64,000 nt of DNA from Stenotrophomonas sp. UBA2124 (GCA_002329155.1 DCXY01000044.1:34092-98091); one strand, 5' to 3'; numbered from the stretch's first letter, positions 34,748 to 43,989 are shown. The notes: a model not told the origin generated them from the sequence alone. A program made the numbers and translations.

Positions 34748-34784
34748 ATGATGCGTTGCATCATTTAGTACATAAGTGTAATAT
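34748..34784 (+). promoter_or_regulatory. Promoter and operator of the marR-efflux operon
   Basis: TTGCAT (34756-34761) and TAATAT (34779-34784) are 17 bases apart. An inverted repeat ATGATGC-gtt-GCATCAT (34748-34764) overlaps the -35 box, a typical site for an autorepressing MarR protein. Predicted transcription starts at about 34791, the A of the start codon, so the mRNA may be leaderless. Confidence 0.6.
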
Positions 34785-34790
34785 ACCGGG

Positions 34791-35306
34791 ATGGACAAAC
34801 ACGCGCCGGTCGCCAAGGGCTACGCCAGCATCAATGACAAGCTGGCCATCAGCAGTGCCCGTCACCCGGGCTTTCCGCGCGACCAGGCCATGCTGGCGCG
34901 GCTGATCAAGCTGGTGCACAAGCTGTTCTGCGACCACGGCAACCAGCTGATGCGCGAGTACGGCATCTCCCACCCCGAGTACAACGTGCTGATGATGCTC
35001 GATGGCTCCGAGCAGGGCCTGAGCCCGTCGGAAATCAGCGAAGCGGCCAGCGAGAAGTCGTCCAATGTGACCCGCCTGATCGACCAGCTGCTGGCCAAGG
35101 GCCTGGTCAGCCGCGAGCCCAGCGAGGCCGACCGCCGCAAGCTGGTGGTGCGGCTCAGCGCCGATGGCGAGCGCCTGATTGAACAGGTGATGCCGGCGGT
35201 GATGGTGCAGCTGCAGCAGTTCTTCCAGGGCGTGGACGGCGCCGAACTGCGGCAGACCGAAAAGGTGCTCACGCGCATCCTGGCGGGGTTGGAAAACCAC
35301 CCATGA
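34791..35306 (+). CDS. MarR-family transcriptional regulator
   Basis: A 171-residue winged-helix repressor. The core reads EYNVLMMLDGSEQGLSPSEISEAASEKSSNVTRLIDQLLAKG (described by EYNV and LLAKG), then SREPSEADRRKLVVRLSADG, which is the wing. It is the first gene of an efflux operon: its stop overlaps the start of the FUSC gene (ATGA). MarR proteins at such loci usually respond to phenolic compounds, consistent with an aromatic-acid exporter downstream. No Shine-Dalgarno sequence precedes the ATG. Confidence 0.9.
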   Translation: MDKHAPVAKGYASINDKLAISSARHPGFPRDQAMLARLIKLVHKLFCDHGNQLMREYGISHPEYNVLMMLDGSEQGLSPSEISEAASEKSSNVTRLIDQLLAKGLVSREPSEADRRKLVVRLSADGERLIEQVMPAVMVQLQQFFQGVDGAELRQTEKVLTRILAGLENHP

Positions 35307-37465
35307 GTGCGGTTCCGGCAGAACGCGCGCCGGAAGCGACGCTGTTGTCCCGAGGCCTGCAGGCCGTGCGCCAGGCCATGGCCGGCGAGGCCGCGGTATG
35401 GGCGTACATCGGCAAGGTGCTGATCGCGCTGTACGGCTCCGGCTGGCTGGCGATGCGCCTGGGCATGACCTCCCCCGGCACGGCCATGATCACCGTGCTG
35501 GTGGTGATGAACCGCAACACCGGCATGGTGCTGGCCAAGGCCTTCTATCGCGGGCTGGGCACCGTGGTGGGCTGCGTGATGGCGGTGCTGCTGGTGGCCC
35601 TGTTCCCGCAGAGCCCGGTGGCGCTGGTGACGGTGATGGCGCTGTGGGCCGGCTTCTGCGCCGGCGGCTCGGTGTGGAGCCGGGGCATGGCCTCGTATGG
35701 CTTCGTGCTGTCCGGCTATACCGTGGCGATGATTGTGTTCCCGGTGATCAATCACCCGGAAAACCTTTTCAGCAACGCCATCGCGCGTACCGGCGAGGTG
35801 CTGCTGGGCATGGCGGTGACCAGCGTGGTGTTCGACGTGCTGTGGCCTGACCGCATGCGCGCCGGCCTGCGCCGTACCGACGACAACAACCTCAACGACT
35901 TTCTGGATTTCGTTGCCGGCGCCATCGGTGGCAGATTGCGCGGTTTCGAGGTCATCGAGCGCACGCAGACGCGCGTGGTGCAGGGTGCGATCAACTTCGA
36001 GGACATGCGCGCCACCGCGTATTTCGATGACCCCATCCTGCGCAGCAGCAACGGCCAGCTGAAGCTGATCAACCAGCATTTCATGGCCGCCGCTTCGCGC
36101 TTCCAGGCGCTGCACCATCACATGGAACGCCTGCTGCGCCGTGACGAACAGGCGGTGGTGGCCGCCATGCGCACCTTGTTGGCGCCGCTGTCACGGTTGC
36201 TGGATGACACCTCGCTGCGTGAGGACGTACCGCGCCTGTCCCTCGCGCTGCGGCAGTGGAACGAACAGCTTGGCGCCGCCATCGCTGCGCAGCGCAGCAC
36301 GATGACGCCGGACAACGGCGACAGCTTCGACGCCAGCGTGCTGCTGCTGCGCCGCTTCGGTGACGAGCTGCAGGCCTACGTGCAGGCCAAGGAGCGCATG
36401 GAAACCGGCAAGGGCCGCTGGCGCGCACGGGCGCACCGCTTGAGCAGGGTGCGTTTCACGCGCGCTCACGACTGGTATGCCATCGCGCTGGCGGCGGTGC
36501 GTTGTTTCACCGTGATGCTGGCCTTGTCGCTGCTGTGGTTGAGCAGCAACTGGAACCAGGGGGGCCTGGCGGTGTTCGGCATGGCCGCACTGGTGGCGAT
36601 GTCCTCGGCCGCGCCGGACCCGCTGTGGGTGGTGCGACGCGCGACCATCGGCCATGCGGTGGCGCCGTTCTTCGCCCTGCCCGGCTTCATCGCCATGGCG
36701 CTGGCGGTGGATTTCCCGATGCTGCTGCTGCTGACCCTGCCAACGATGATCGCTTCGCTGTACATCGCCACCCGGCCACGTTTCGCCGTGATCGGCATGG
36801 CGATGAACGTCGGCATCCTGGTGTCCTGGAACATGGGCGCGCAGTTCCACCCCAGCGCACAGGCGTACCTGGACAACTCGCTGACCATCGTCATCGGTGC
36901 GTTCGTGGCGATGCTGGTGTTCATGCTGGTCCCCGGCCTGCCGGGCAGCCGGCAACGCCAACGGCGCCTGCTGGAACGGTTGCGCGCGCAGGTGCAGCAG
37001 GCGGTGACCGCACCACTGCCGGGGCTGCTGCCGAAGTTCGAGAGCGTCTGCCGCGAACTGTTCCAGCAGGTGGCCAGCCGTACCCGGCCGGACACGCGCC
37101 AGTCGCGCGAGCTGTTCGAGTGGGCGTTTCTGGTGCATGAGGCGGGCCACCGCGCCATCGACCTGCGCCACGACCTGGCCGAACAGGATCTGCCACCACC
37201 GCTGCGCGCCCAGATCGAACAGGCACTCGCCCAGCTTGGCCAGCTGTACCGCCAGCCGCGCGCCAACGTGCACCGTGCCGCGCGCGACAGCGTGCAGGCG
37301 GCGCTGGCGCAGCTGCGCGGCCCGCAACCGCAGGTGCTGCGCAACGTGCGCGATCACCTGTACCTGCTGCAGCTCACCCTGCAGGACAGCGCCACCGTGC
37401 TGGCCGCGCATGTGCGCCGCGCGCACCGCCACCAACGCCTGAAGGAGGCCCGCCATGCCGTATGA
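35303..37465 (+). CDS. FUSC-family efflux protein (AaeB-like aromatic acid exporter)
   Basis: A 720-residue inner-membrane protein of the fusaric-acid resistance/AaeB type. Two membrane blocks (residues ~35-185 and ~395-555) are separated by a soluble region of about 200 residues, and a C-terminal cytoplasmic domain ends in a basic stretch. With the downstream DUF1656 and HlyD-like proteins it forms the AaeB-AaeX-AaeA type pump that expels hydroxylated aromatic acids. Substrate specificity is inferred from this gene set, not shown by the sequence. Confidence 0.9.
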   Translation: MSAVPAERAPEATLLSRGLQAVRQAMAGEAAVWAYIGKVLIALYGSGWLAMRLGMTSPGTAMITVLVVMNRNTGMVLAKAFYRGLGTVVGCVMAVLLVALFPQSPVALVTVMALWAGFCAGGSVWSRGMASYGFVLSGYTVAMIVFPVINHPENLFSNAIARTGEVLLGMAVTSVVFDVLWPDRMRAGLRRTDDNNLNDFLDFVAGAIGGRLRGFEVIERTQTRVVQGAINFEDMRATAYFDDPILRSSNGQLKLINQHFMAAASRFQALHHHMERLLRRDEQAVVAAMRTLLAPLSRLLDDTSLREDVPRLSLALRQWNEQLGAAIAAQRSTMTPDNGDSFDASVLLLRRFGDELQAYVQAKERMETGKGRWRARAHRLSRVRFTRAHDWYAIALAAVRCFTVMLALSLLWLSSNWNQGGLAVFGMAALVAMSSAAPDPLWVVRRATIGHAVAPFFALPGFIAMALAVDFPMLLLLTLPTMIASLYIATRPRFAVIGMAMNVGILVSWNMGAQFHPSAQAYLDNSLTIVIGAFVAMLVFMLVPGLPGSRQRQRRLLERLRAQVQQAVTAPLPGLLPKFESVCRELFQQVASRTRPDTRQSRELFEWAFLVHEAGHRAIDLRHDLAEQDLPPPLRAQIEQALAQLGQLYRQPRANVHRAARDSVQAALAQLRGPQPQVLRNVRDHLYLLQLTLQDSATVLAAHVRRAHRHQRLKEARHAV

Positions 37466-37664
37466 AGTATCCGTCGCCGGCATCTACCTGCCCGGCGCGC
37501 TGGTGGTACTGGTGCTGCTGCTGCCGGTGTTCGGCCTGCTCGACTTCGCCTTTGGCCGCGTCGGCCTGTACCGCCGCGCGCTGCATCCATCGCTGCTGCG
37601 CGTGGCGCTGTTCGCCAGCGTCTACTGCGCGGCGCTGCTGCTGTTGCTGCCCCACTTTTCCTGA
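37455..37664 (+). CDS. DUF1656 small membrane protein (AaeX-like)
   Basis: A 69-residue protein with two hydrophobic helices. The N-terminus PYEVSVAGIYLPG and the ending SLLRVALFASVYCAALLLLLP fit DUF1656. It overlaps the end of the FUSC gene by 11 bases and lies 14 bases before the adaptor gene, as in aaeXAB-type operons. Confidence 0.88.
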   Translation: MPYEVSVAGIYLPGALVVLVLLLPVFGLLDFAFGRVGLYRRALHPSLLRVALFASVYCAALLLLLPHFS

Positions 37665-37678
37665 TCGAGGTATCCCCC

Positions 37679-38677
37679 ATGAAAACCGCCAGCCTGATAC
37701 GAGGCGGTGTCACCGGCGTGGTCGTGCTGCTTGCCGCAGTGATGGCCTACGTGGTCTGGCACAAGTACATGCTCTCACCGTGGACGCGCGATGCGCGCCT
37801 GCGCGCCGAAGTGGTGCGCATCGCCCCGGATGTGTCCGGGCGCGTCACCGAGGTGGCCGTGCATGACAACCAGCTGGTGAAGAAGGGCGACCTGCTCTAC
37901 GTCATCGACCCGGAGCGCTACCAGCTGGCCGTCGCCCGTGCCGAGGCCGATCTCGCCGCAGCGCAGGCCGCCGCACGCGCGGCGGGCGCATCCATCTCCG
38001 CCGCTGCGGCGGGCGCCAACGCCAGCCAGGCTGAATTCCTGATGCGCCAGGAGCAGGCGCAGCGCCGCGCGCAGCTTGATGGTGTGGTGTCGCGCGAATC
38101 ACAGGCAGACGCACGCGCCGCCGCGCAGGCGGCGCAGGCCAACTGGCGTCAGGCGCAGGCCAGCGCCAGCGCGGCGGGCGCGCATCGCCAGCAGGCCAGC
38201 GCAGCGTTGCAGCAGGCACAGGTGGCACTGGCGCAGGCACAGCTGGAACTGGAGCGTACCCAAGTGCGCGCCAGCACCGACGGCACCATCACCAATCTCG
38301 ACGTGCGCATCGGCGACTTCGCCAGCGCCGGCACACCGCGCATGGCGCTGGTCGCCAACGAAGGCATGTGGGTATATGGCTACTTCGAGGAAACCAAACT
38401 ACCGCGCATCCGCCCGGGCGATCCTGTGGATATCCGCCTGATGGCCGGTGGTGTGCACCTGCGCGGCAAGGTCGAAGGCATCGCCACCGGCGTGGCCGAC
38501 GCCGCCGGCCCCACCGGCCAGAACCTGCTGGCGCAGGTGGAGCCGACCTTCAACTGGGTGCGTCTGGCGCAGCGCGTGCCGGTGCGCGTGAGCATCGATC
38601 CGGCCTCGGTGCCGCAGGACGCCGTGCTCAGTGCCGGCATGAGCGCGACGCTGGTGGTCAAGCACAGCGCCGGCTGA
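37679..38677 (+). CDS. HlyD-family periplasmic efflux adaptor (AaeA-like)
   Basis: A 332-residue adaptor with one N-terminal helix (VTGVVVLLAAVMAYVVWHKYM). The lipoyl half-motif (RAEVVRIAPDVSGRVTEVAV, DNQLVKKGDLLYVID) is followed by an Ala/Gln-rich coiled-coil hairpin (~residues 80-195) and the second lipoyl half (RTQVRASTDGTITNLDVRIGD), then a beta-barrel region. It bridges the FUSC pump to an outer-membrane channel. No outer-membrane factor is encoded nearby. Confidence 0.92.
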   Translation: MKTASLIRGGVTGVVVLLAAVMAYVVWHKYMLSPWTRDARLRAEVVRIAPDVSGRVTEVAVHDNQLVKKGDLLYVIDPERYQLAVARAEADLAAAQAAARAAGASISAAAAGANASQAEFLMRQEQAQRRAQLDGVVSRESQADARAAAQAAQANWRQAQASASAAGAHRQQASAALQQAQVALAQAQLELERTQVRASTDGTITNLDVRIGDFASAGTPRMALVANEGMWVYGYFEETKLPRIRPGDPVDIRLMAGGVHLRGKVEGIATGVADAAGPTGQNLLAQVEPTFNWVRLAQRVPVRVSIDPASVPQDAVLSAGMSATLVVKHSAG

Positions 38678-38756
38678 CCTGCTCGCGGCTGAAGCCGGTG
38701 CCGGCTGAACACGCTGCGTCGCTGACAGTGAGACTGTCGCGCGCTAGCGTAGACCG

Positions 38757-39854
38757 ATGCCGACGCCCTCCCCCATCAAAGGCCGTGGTGCCACCGGGTA
38801 CCTGCCGGGCCGTTTTGAAACCCAGCTCACCGAAGCCGTTGACGACGGCTGGGAAGCCGATGCCAGCGAGGAATTCGCCGCGCCACGGCTGCGCACCGAC
38901 GTGCGCCCGGAAACCGCGCGCAGCATCATCAGCCGCAACAATTCGCCGGACGTGGGGTTCAGCCAATCGGTGAATCCGTATCGGGGCTGTGAGCATGGAT
39001 GTTCCTACTGCTTCGCCCGGCCCAGCCATGCCTATCTCAATCTGTCGCCGGGGCTGGACTTCGAGACGAAGATATTCGCCAAGGTCAACGCTGCCGAGCT
39101 GCTGCGCAAGGAGTTGTCCAGGCCGGGCTATGTGCCGCAGCCGATCGCGCTGGGTATCAACACCGACGCCTACCAGCCCATCGAACGCAAGCTGGGCATC
39201 ACCCGCCAGCTGATCGAAGTGATGCTGGAAACCCGGCACCCGTTTTCGCTGATCACCAAGAACGCGATGGTCGAACGCGACATGGACCTGCTCGCGCCGC
39301 TGGCCGCGCAGAAGCTGGTGAGCGTGCATTTTTCGGTGACATCGCTGGACCCGCACCTGTCGGCCAAGCTGGAGCCGCGCGCATCCGCACCGCATGCACG
39401 GCTGCGCGCGATGCGCCGCCTGCATGAAGCGGGCATACCGGTGGGCGTGATGGTGGCGCCGGTGATTCCGTGGATCAACGATGCCGAACTGGAAGCGGTG
39501 CTGGAGGCGGCACGCGACGCCGGCGCCAGCAGCGCGGGCTATGTACTGCTGCGGCTGCCGCACGAAGTGGCGCCGCTGTTCCGCGACTGGCTGCAGGCGC
39601 ATTACCCGCAGCGCGCCGAGCATGTGATGAGCACCATCAACCAGCTGCGCGGCGGCAAGGATTACGACAGCCAGTTCGGCAAGCGCATGCGCGGTGAGGG
39701 CGCTTACGCGGACCTGCTGGCCAACCGTTTCAAGCTGGCCAGCAGGCGTCTGGGCTTCAACGCCTCGCGCCAGCAGTGGCCGTCACTGGATTGCAGCCGG
39801 TTCACGCCGCCGCTGCCACCGAAGAAGCTTTCGCCGCAGGGGGAGTTGTTTTAG
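38757..39854 (+). CDS. PA0069-family radical SAM protein
   Basis: A 365-residue protein with the radical SAM cluster motif CEHGCSYC (Cys78, Cys82, Cys85) that binds the [4Fe-4S] cluster. It has the family context NNSPDVGFSQSVNPYRGCEHG and the downstream blocks LGINTDAYQPIERKLGITR, TRHPFSLITKNAMVERD and VMVAPVIPWIND. These proteins are distantly related to spore photoproduct lyase; their reaction is not established. The ATG at 38757 is accepted though it has no strong ribosome site. Confidence 0.9.
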   Translation: MPTPSPIKGRGATGYLPGRFETQLTEAVDDGWEADASEEFAAPRLRTDVRPETARSIISRNNSPDVGFSQSVNPYRGCEHGCSYCFARPSHAYLNLSPGLDFETKIFAKVNAAELLRKELSRPGYVPQPIALGINTDAYQPIERKLGITRQLIEVMLETRHPFSLITKNAMVERDMDLLAPLAAQKLVSVHFSVTSLDPHLSAKLEPRASAPHARLRAMRRLHEAGIPVGVMVAPVIPWINDAELEAVLEAARDAGASSAGYVLLRLPHEVAPLFRDWLQAHYPQRAEHVMSTINQLRGGKDYDSQFGKRMRGEGAYADLLANRFKLASRRLGFNASRQQWPSLDCSRFTPPLPPKKLSPQGELF

Positions 39855-39920
39855 ACATCCCAAATCGTTCCCTGCCGCGTGAGGCCAGGCACCACACGTC
39901 ATCGGCAATACCAAGGGCGA

Positions 39921-40373
39921 TCAGCTCTCGATGACGACAACCTTTCCGCCTGTTGCTTCAAACGCTTCGAGGCTCATTCTCGAGACCTCCACGGCACTCG
40001 AGCCCGCAGAGAAAATATCGCGGTAATGCGTCACCGGCGGTGGGCCGGGAAAGAACCGGGAAGGATTCTTCTTCCTTTCAATATGTTCAATCCATACTGA
40101 TCGCAGGTCTGTGCGGTGCATATGGCTGTTGATACGTTTCTGGAACAGGCGATACCCCTCGTGCCTGTCCGGGCCATGCAGCTCTGTATCAAACTCATAC
40201 TTGTTCAGCTGTGCGATGACGACTTCGTTAGCCGTCATGCTGGTCAGCGATTCCCAACCGCAGGTGACCATATCGGTATCGGCGGAGAGCAACGCCAGTG
40301 GAAATCGCTTGTGTAGGGAAAGTGATTCGAGCAGAAGAATCGTGTCGTATATCTTTCTTAGCAGCAGAGCGGG
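39921..40373 (-). pseudogene. Remnant of an unidentified gene (5' part lost)
   Basis: The minus-strand frame is open from 40373 to a stop at 39921 and has protein-like composition (KIYDTILLLESLSLHKRF, LLSADTDMVTCGWESLTS, NKYEFDTELHGPDRHEGYRL). However, the first part lacks ATG or GTG, and the only start-like codon is a TTG at 40292, in mid-domain. A stop lies just upstream at 40374-40376. Base composition is less GC-rich than that of its neighbours, suggesting foreign origin. It could still be translated from the TTG as 123 residues. No family was recognised. Confidence 0.5.
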
Positions 40374-40442
40374 TCAGCGCATACGTGGCAGGGAACCGGA
40401 ACCCAGTCATCGGCCTTGTTCAAGGGTGACAGGCTGGGGGTC

Positions 40443-41147
40443 TCACCCACCCTGCCCATATAACCGCTGTGCCGGCTGGAACAGTATCCAGCTGGTGGCG
40501 ATGAACTTGTCGCCGTTCTGCGGGCGGTTGCCGCGGTGGGTGTGGGTGAAGGCGGTGGGGGCGATCAGCAGGCTGCCGGTGCGCGGCGCCACCTTGCGCT
40601 GCTGGAACAGGAACTCGGTTTCGCCTTCGTCGAACGCATCGTTGAGGTAGAGCGTCCACAGCAGGTGGCGGTGCAGGGTTTCGCCGCTGGGGTCACGCGG
40701 GAACAGCTCGCAGTGCCAGTACGGGTAACCGCCCTCGTCCGCCGTGTACCACTGCAGGTTGATCGCGCCCGGGCACAGGCAGGTGCGCGCCAGCTCGGAC
40801 AGCGCCGCGTCGTCCATGCCGGGAAAATCCTCGGCGGCAAGGCGGCGCGGGTTGCCGTCAGCGTCGGCGATCTGCAGCATCAGCGGTGAAATGAGAACCT
40901 GTGGATAACGCCGTAGATAACGCAGCAGGCCGGTGAACACGGCCTGCTGCAGGCGCTGGTCGATATCGCGCCAGTCGGCCATGCCGCTGATGCGCAGGTC
41001 GCGGCTGCGCTTGAGTTCGGGATGCACGCCACCACCCACGCGGCCCGGCTGCAGCTGGCTGCTCTGGCGCAGGCGCTGCACGATGGCCGCACAGTCTTCC
41101 GCGGACAGGGCGTCTTCGTAGACTTCGATGAAATCCGCGCTGCTCAT
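40443..41147 (-). CDS. 2-oxoglutarate/Fe(II)-dependent oxygenase family protein
   Basis: A 234-residue soluble protein of the prolyl-hydroxylase-like (PKHD) type. Likely iron ligands are His145 and Glu147 in YPYWHCELF and the distal His in FTHTHRGNRPQNGDKF (His202 or His204). The Arg in HRG or GNRP is a candidate for 2-oxoglutarate binding. The middle LWTLYLNDAFDEGETEF is the typical strand pair. The substrate is unknown. A perfect DnaA box (40900-40908) lies within the coding sequence. Confidence 0.82.
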   Translation of the reverse strand: MSSADFIEVYEDALSAEDCAAIVQRLRQSSQLQPGRVGGGVHPELKRSRDLRISGMADWRDIDQRLQQAVFTGLLRYLRRYPQVLISPLMLQIADADGNPRRLAAEDFPGMDDAALSELARTCLCPGAINLQWYTADEGGYPYWHCELFPRDPSGETLHRHLLWTLYLNDAFDEGETEFLFQQRKVAPRTGSLLIAPTAFTHTHRGNRPQNGDKFIATSWILFQPAQRLYGQGG

Positions 41148-41371
41148 CGGGTGCCGGGCATTGCGAGCGGGTTCAAGTGGAACACGTGCATCGGTTCTAT
41201 CCTCACAAGGAGAGGTACCGATGGTGCATCGTCGATGGGAACCCTGTCACCCCGGACGCCGGCGGTGGCCAAAAAGTGCAAGCGGGCCGTACAGCCGAGC
41301 CAAGCTCGGTATCGGTGCACAAAGCGCCCTCACCCCAACCCTCTCCCGCAACGCAGGAGAGGGGGCGTGGA
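41148..41371. repeat. Intergenic region with a GC hairpin
   Basis: Near the fbp end lies CCCTCACCCCAACCCTCTCC followed by CGCAACGCAGGAGAGGG, a decayed inverted-repeat element. Nothing else is supported in this gap. Confidence 0.5.
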
Positions 41372-42385
41372 TCAGGCTTCGGCGTCGTATTGGGTGTGGT
41401 AACGGGTGGCTTCGGCCACTTCGTTCTTCGAGCCCAGGAATACCGGCACGCGCTGGTGCAGCTGGGTGGGCGCGATGTCCAGGATGCGCTCGCGGCCGTT
41501 GGTGGCGGCGCCGCCGGCCTGTTCGACCAGCATCGACATCGGGTTGGCTTCGTACATCAGGCGCAGCTTGCCGGCCTTGGTCGGGTCCTTCTTGTCCCAC
41601 GGGTAGATGAAGATGCCGCCGCGGGTGAGGATGCGGTGCACGTCGGCCACCATCGAGGCGATCCAGCGCATGTTGAAATCCTTGCCGCGGCAGCCTTCCT
41701 TGCCGGCCAGCAGGTCTGCCACATAGCCCTGCATCGGCGCCTCCCAGTGGCGCTGGTTGGACATGTTGATGGCGAATTCCTTGGTGTCGGCCGGAACCTT
41801 CATGTCGCGCTGGGTGAGCATGAAGGCACCGGTTTCACGGTCCAGGGTGAAGGCATGGGTGCCGTGACCCACGGTCAGCACCAGCATGGTGCTGGGCCCG
41901 TAGATGCAGTAACCGGCGGCCACCTGCTGGCTGCCCGCCTGCAGGAAGTGCTCGTCGCCCGGCTGCTGCACGCCGGCCGGTGCGCGCAGCACCGAGAAGA
42001 TGGTGCCCACCGAGACGTTCACGTCGATGTTGGAGCTGCCGTCCAGCGGATCGAACAGCAGCAGGAAGTCGCCCTGCGGGTACTCCGAGGGCACCGGCTG
42101 GCTGTGGTCCATCTCCTCCGACGCGCAGGCTGCCAGATGGCCGCCCCAGGCGTTGGCTTCAAGCAGGATCTCGTTGGAGATCACGTCCAGCTTTTTCTGC
42201 GCCTCGCCCTGCACGTTGCCGGTGCCGGCATCGCCGAGCACGCCACCCAGCGCGCCCTTGCTCACGGCAATGGCGATGGAGGTGCAGGCGCGGGCCACCA
42301 CGGCCACCAGCTGGCGCAGGTCGGCGTTGATGCGCTTGCTGTGCTCTTCTTCAATCAGGAAGCGGGTCAGCGACGTACGGGACAT
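41372..42385 (-). CDS. fbp: Fructose-1,6-bisphosphatase, class I
   Basis: A 337-residue gluconeogenic enzyme that removes the C1 phosphate from fructose 1,6-bisphosphate. Its class I motifs are KKLDVISNE, ASEEMD, the metal site LLFDPLDGSSNIDVNVSVGTIFSV (given by FDPLDGSSN), and, near the end, RGGIFIYPWDKKDPTKAGKLRLMYEANP (given by GGIFIYP and KLRLMYE). The length is typical. It suits growth on uronic acids or amino acids, and the polysaccharide locus downstream would feed the same pathways. Confidence 0.96.
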   Translation of the reverse strand: MSRTSLTRFLIEEEHSKRINADLRQLVAVVARACTSIAIAVSKGALGGVLGDAGTGNVQGEAQKKLDVISNEILLEANAWGGHLAACASEEMDHSQPVPSEYPQGDFLLLFDPLDGSSNIDVNVSVGTIFSVLRAPAGVQQPGDEHFLQAGSQQVAAGYCIYGPSTMLVLTVGHGTHAFTLDRETGAFMLTQRDMKVPADTKEFAINMSNQRHWEAPMQGYVADLLAGKEGCRGKDFNMRWIASMVADVHRILTRGGIFIYPWDKKDPTKAGKLRLMYEANPMSMLVEQAGGAATNGRERILDIAPTQLHQRVPVFLGSKNEVAEATRYHTQYDAEA

Positions 42386-42518
42386 GGACGGGAGCCACCT
42401 TCAGGCAAAAGGAACGTCATTGTCGCGGGTTGTCCTGCTTTTTTCGAGCCGATGACCACGCCATGACCGGTTGTGGACAGAAAGGCTTACCCTGTGGCGC
42501 GGAAAACAGCCGTTGGTT

Positions 42519-42527
42519 TTATCCACA
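42519..42527 (+). promoter_or_regulatory. Solitary perfect DnaA box
   Basis: TTATCCACA lies in the gap between fbp and the DUF4010 gene, 35 bases before the latter. It may be incidental or help control one of the divergent genes. Confidence 0.45.
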
Positions 42528-42561
42528 GGCCTCCTATGATGAGGTCTGCGGGGGGAGGGGC

Positions 42562-43806
42562 ATGAACTGGGATTGGGACTACACCACGCAGGGCCTGTTG
42601 GCGGCGCTGGGTATCGGCCTGTTGATCGGCGCGGTGCGCGAGCGCCAGCACGGCCACGACGGGCATGCGTTGCAGGCCGGCGTGCGCACGCACGCGCTGC
42701 TGGCGCTGATGGGCGCCATGGCGCTGCTTCTGGGGCCACCGGTGTTCCTGGTGGCGCTGCTGGCTGCCGGCCTGCTGGCGTGGAGCAGCTACCGCGTCAC
42801 CGCGCCGCAGGACCCGGGCCTGACCGGTGAGATCGCCCAGCTGACCACGGTGCTGCTGGGCGGCCTGGCATTGCAGCAACAGGCGCTGGCCGCCGCGCTG
42901 GGCGTGGTGGTGGCTATCCTGCTGTGGGCCAAGGCGCCGCTGGCGCGGCTCAGCCGCGATGTCATCAGCGATGCGGAAATGCGCGATGCCCTGCTGCTGG
43001 CCGCCTGCGCGCTGGTGGTGCTGCCGCTGCTGCCGGACACCGCCGTGGACCCGTGGGGCGTGCTGGTGCCGTCCAAACTGTGGCAGATCGTGGTGCTGGT
43101 GATGGGCGTGGGCATGCTGGGCCATATCGCGCTGCGTGCGGTGGGCGCGCGCTGGGGCCTGCCGGTGGCGGGCTTCTTCTCCGGTTTCGCTTCGTCCACC
43201 GCCGCCGTGGCGGGCTTTGGACGCAGCAGCCGTGCGGCCACCGCGCTGGTGCCACCGTCGGCGGCGGCGGCGCTGCTGGCCAATCTGGCATCGCTGCTGC
43301 TGTTTGCCGCCGTCATCGGCACCACCTCACCACCCTTGCTGCAGGTCATCGCGTGGCCGCTGGCGGCGGGGGCGTTGATGCTGCTGGTGTTCTCGGCGCT
43401 GGGCCTGCGCCATGTGCCGGATGAGGCCGTACCGCAGACCTCCGGTGCCAAAGCGTTCCAGCTGCGGCATGCGCTGGTGATCGCGCTGGTGATCGCCGCG
43501 GTGCTGCTTGTGTCCGAAGGCCTGCGGCAGCTGTTCGGGCAGGCCGGCGCGCTGGTGGGTGCCACCGTGGCGGCGCTGGGCGAACTGCATGCCGCTGCGG
43601 CCAGTGTGGCGAGCCTTACCGCCTCGGGCGGGTTGGAGCTGGCGCAGGCACGTTGGGGTGTCGTGGCGTTGCTGGGTGCGGCATCGGTGGCGAAGACGGT
43701 GCTGGCCTTCGTCAGCGGTGGCGTGCGTTATGGCGGGATTGTCGCCGTGGGTCTGGGGGCGATGGTGGTGGCGGCTGCGGTTGTGACCTGGGTGGTTGGG
43801 GGTTGA
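42562..43806 (+). CDS. MgtC/SapB-DUF4010 family membrane protein
   Basis: A 414-residue very hydrophobic protein with about 12 helices. The N-terminal third is MgtC-like (QGLLAALGIGLLIGAVRERQ, AGVRTHALLALMGAMALLLG); the rest fits DUF4010 (VAGFFSGFASSTAAVAGFG, AAASVASLTASG). Its biochemical role is not established. The ATG at 42562 was chosen for a GGGGGAGGGG ribosome site six bases upstream; an open frame before it is not membrane-like. Confidence 0.87.
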   Translation: MNWDWDYTTQGLLAALGIGLLIGAVRERQHGHDGHALQAGVRTHALLALMGAMALLLGPPVFLVALLAAGLLAWSSYRVTAPQDPGLTGEIAQLTTVLLGGLALQQQALAAALGVVVAILLWAKAPLARLSRDVISDAEMRDALLLAACALVVLPLLPDTAVDPWGVLVPSKLWQIVVLVMGVGMLGHIALRAVGARWGLPVAGFFSGFASSTAAVAGFGRSSRAATALVPPSAAAALLANLASLLLFAAVIGTTSPPLLQVIAWPLAAGALMLLVFSALGLRHVPDEAVPQTSGAKAFQLRHALVIALVIAAVLLVSEGLRQLFGQAGALVGATVAALGELHAAAASVASLTASGGLELAQARWGVVALLGAASVAKTVLAFVSGGVRYGGIVAVGLGAMVVAAAVVTWVVGG

Positions 43807-43825
43807 GGGCTTGAGAGCTGGAAGC

Positions 43826-43920
43826 ACCCCTCCCCGGCCCTCCCCTTGGCTGCGCCAAAGGGAGGGAGCAGAACCCCCTCCCTTGCGCCGAAGGCGGAGG
43901 GGAGGGTTGGGGAGGGGTAG
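43826..43920. repeat. 95-bp inverted-repeat element
   Basis: The ends ACCCCTCCCC and GGGGAGGGGT enclose two smaller hairpins (CTTGGCTGCGCCAAAG and TTGCGCCGAAGGCGGA). It is the same family as 6111-6237. Confidence 0.65.
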
Positions 43921-43943
43921 GCTCGTAGAACCACACACCCACA

Positions 43944-43971
43944 AAAAAGCCCGGGTTTCCCCGGGCTTTTC
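43944..43971. terminator. Bidirectional terminator
   Basis: AAAAAGCCCGGG-ttt-CCCCGGGCTTTT has A and T runs on both sides. It serves the converging DUF4010 and aminotransferase genes. Confidence 0.85.
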
Positions 43972-43989
43972 ACATCCAGCTACCGCGAT

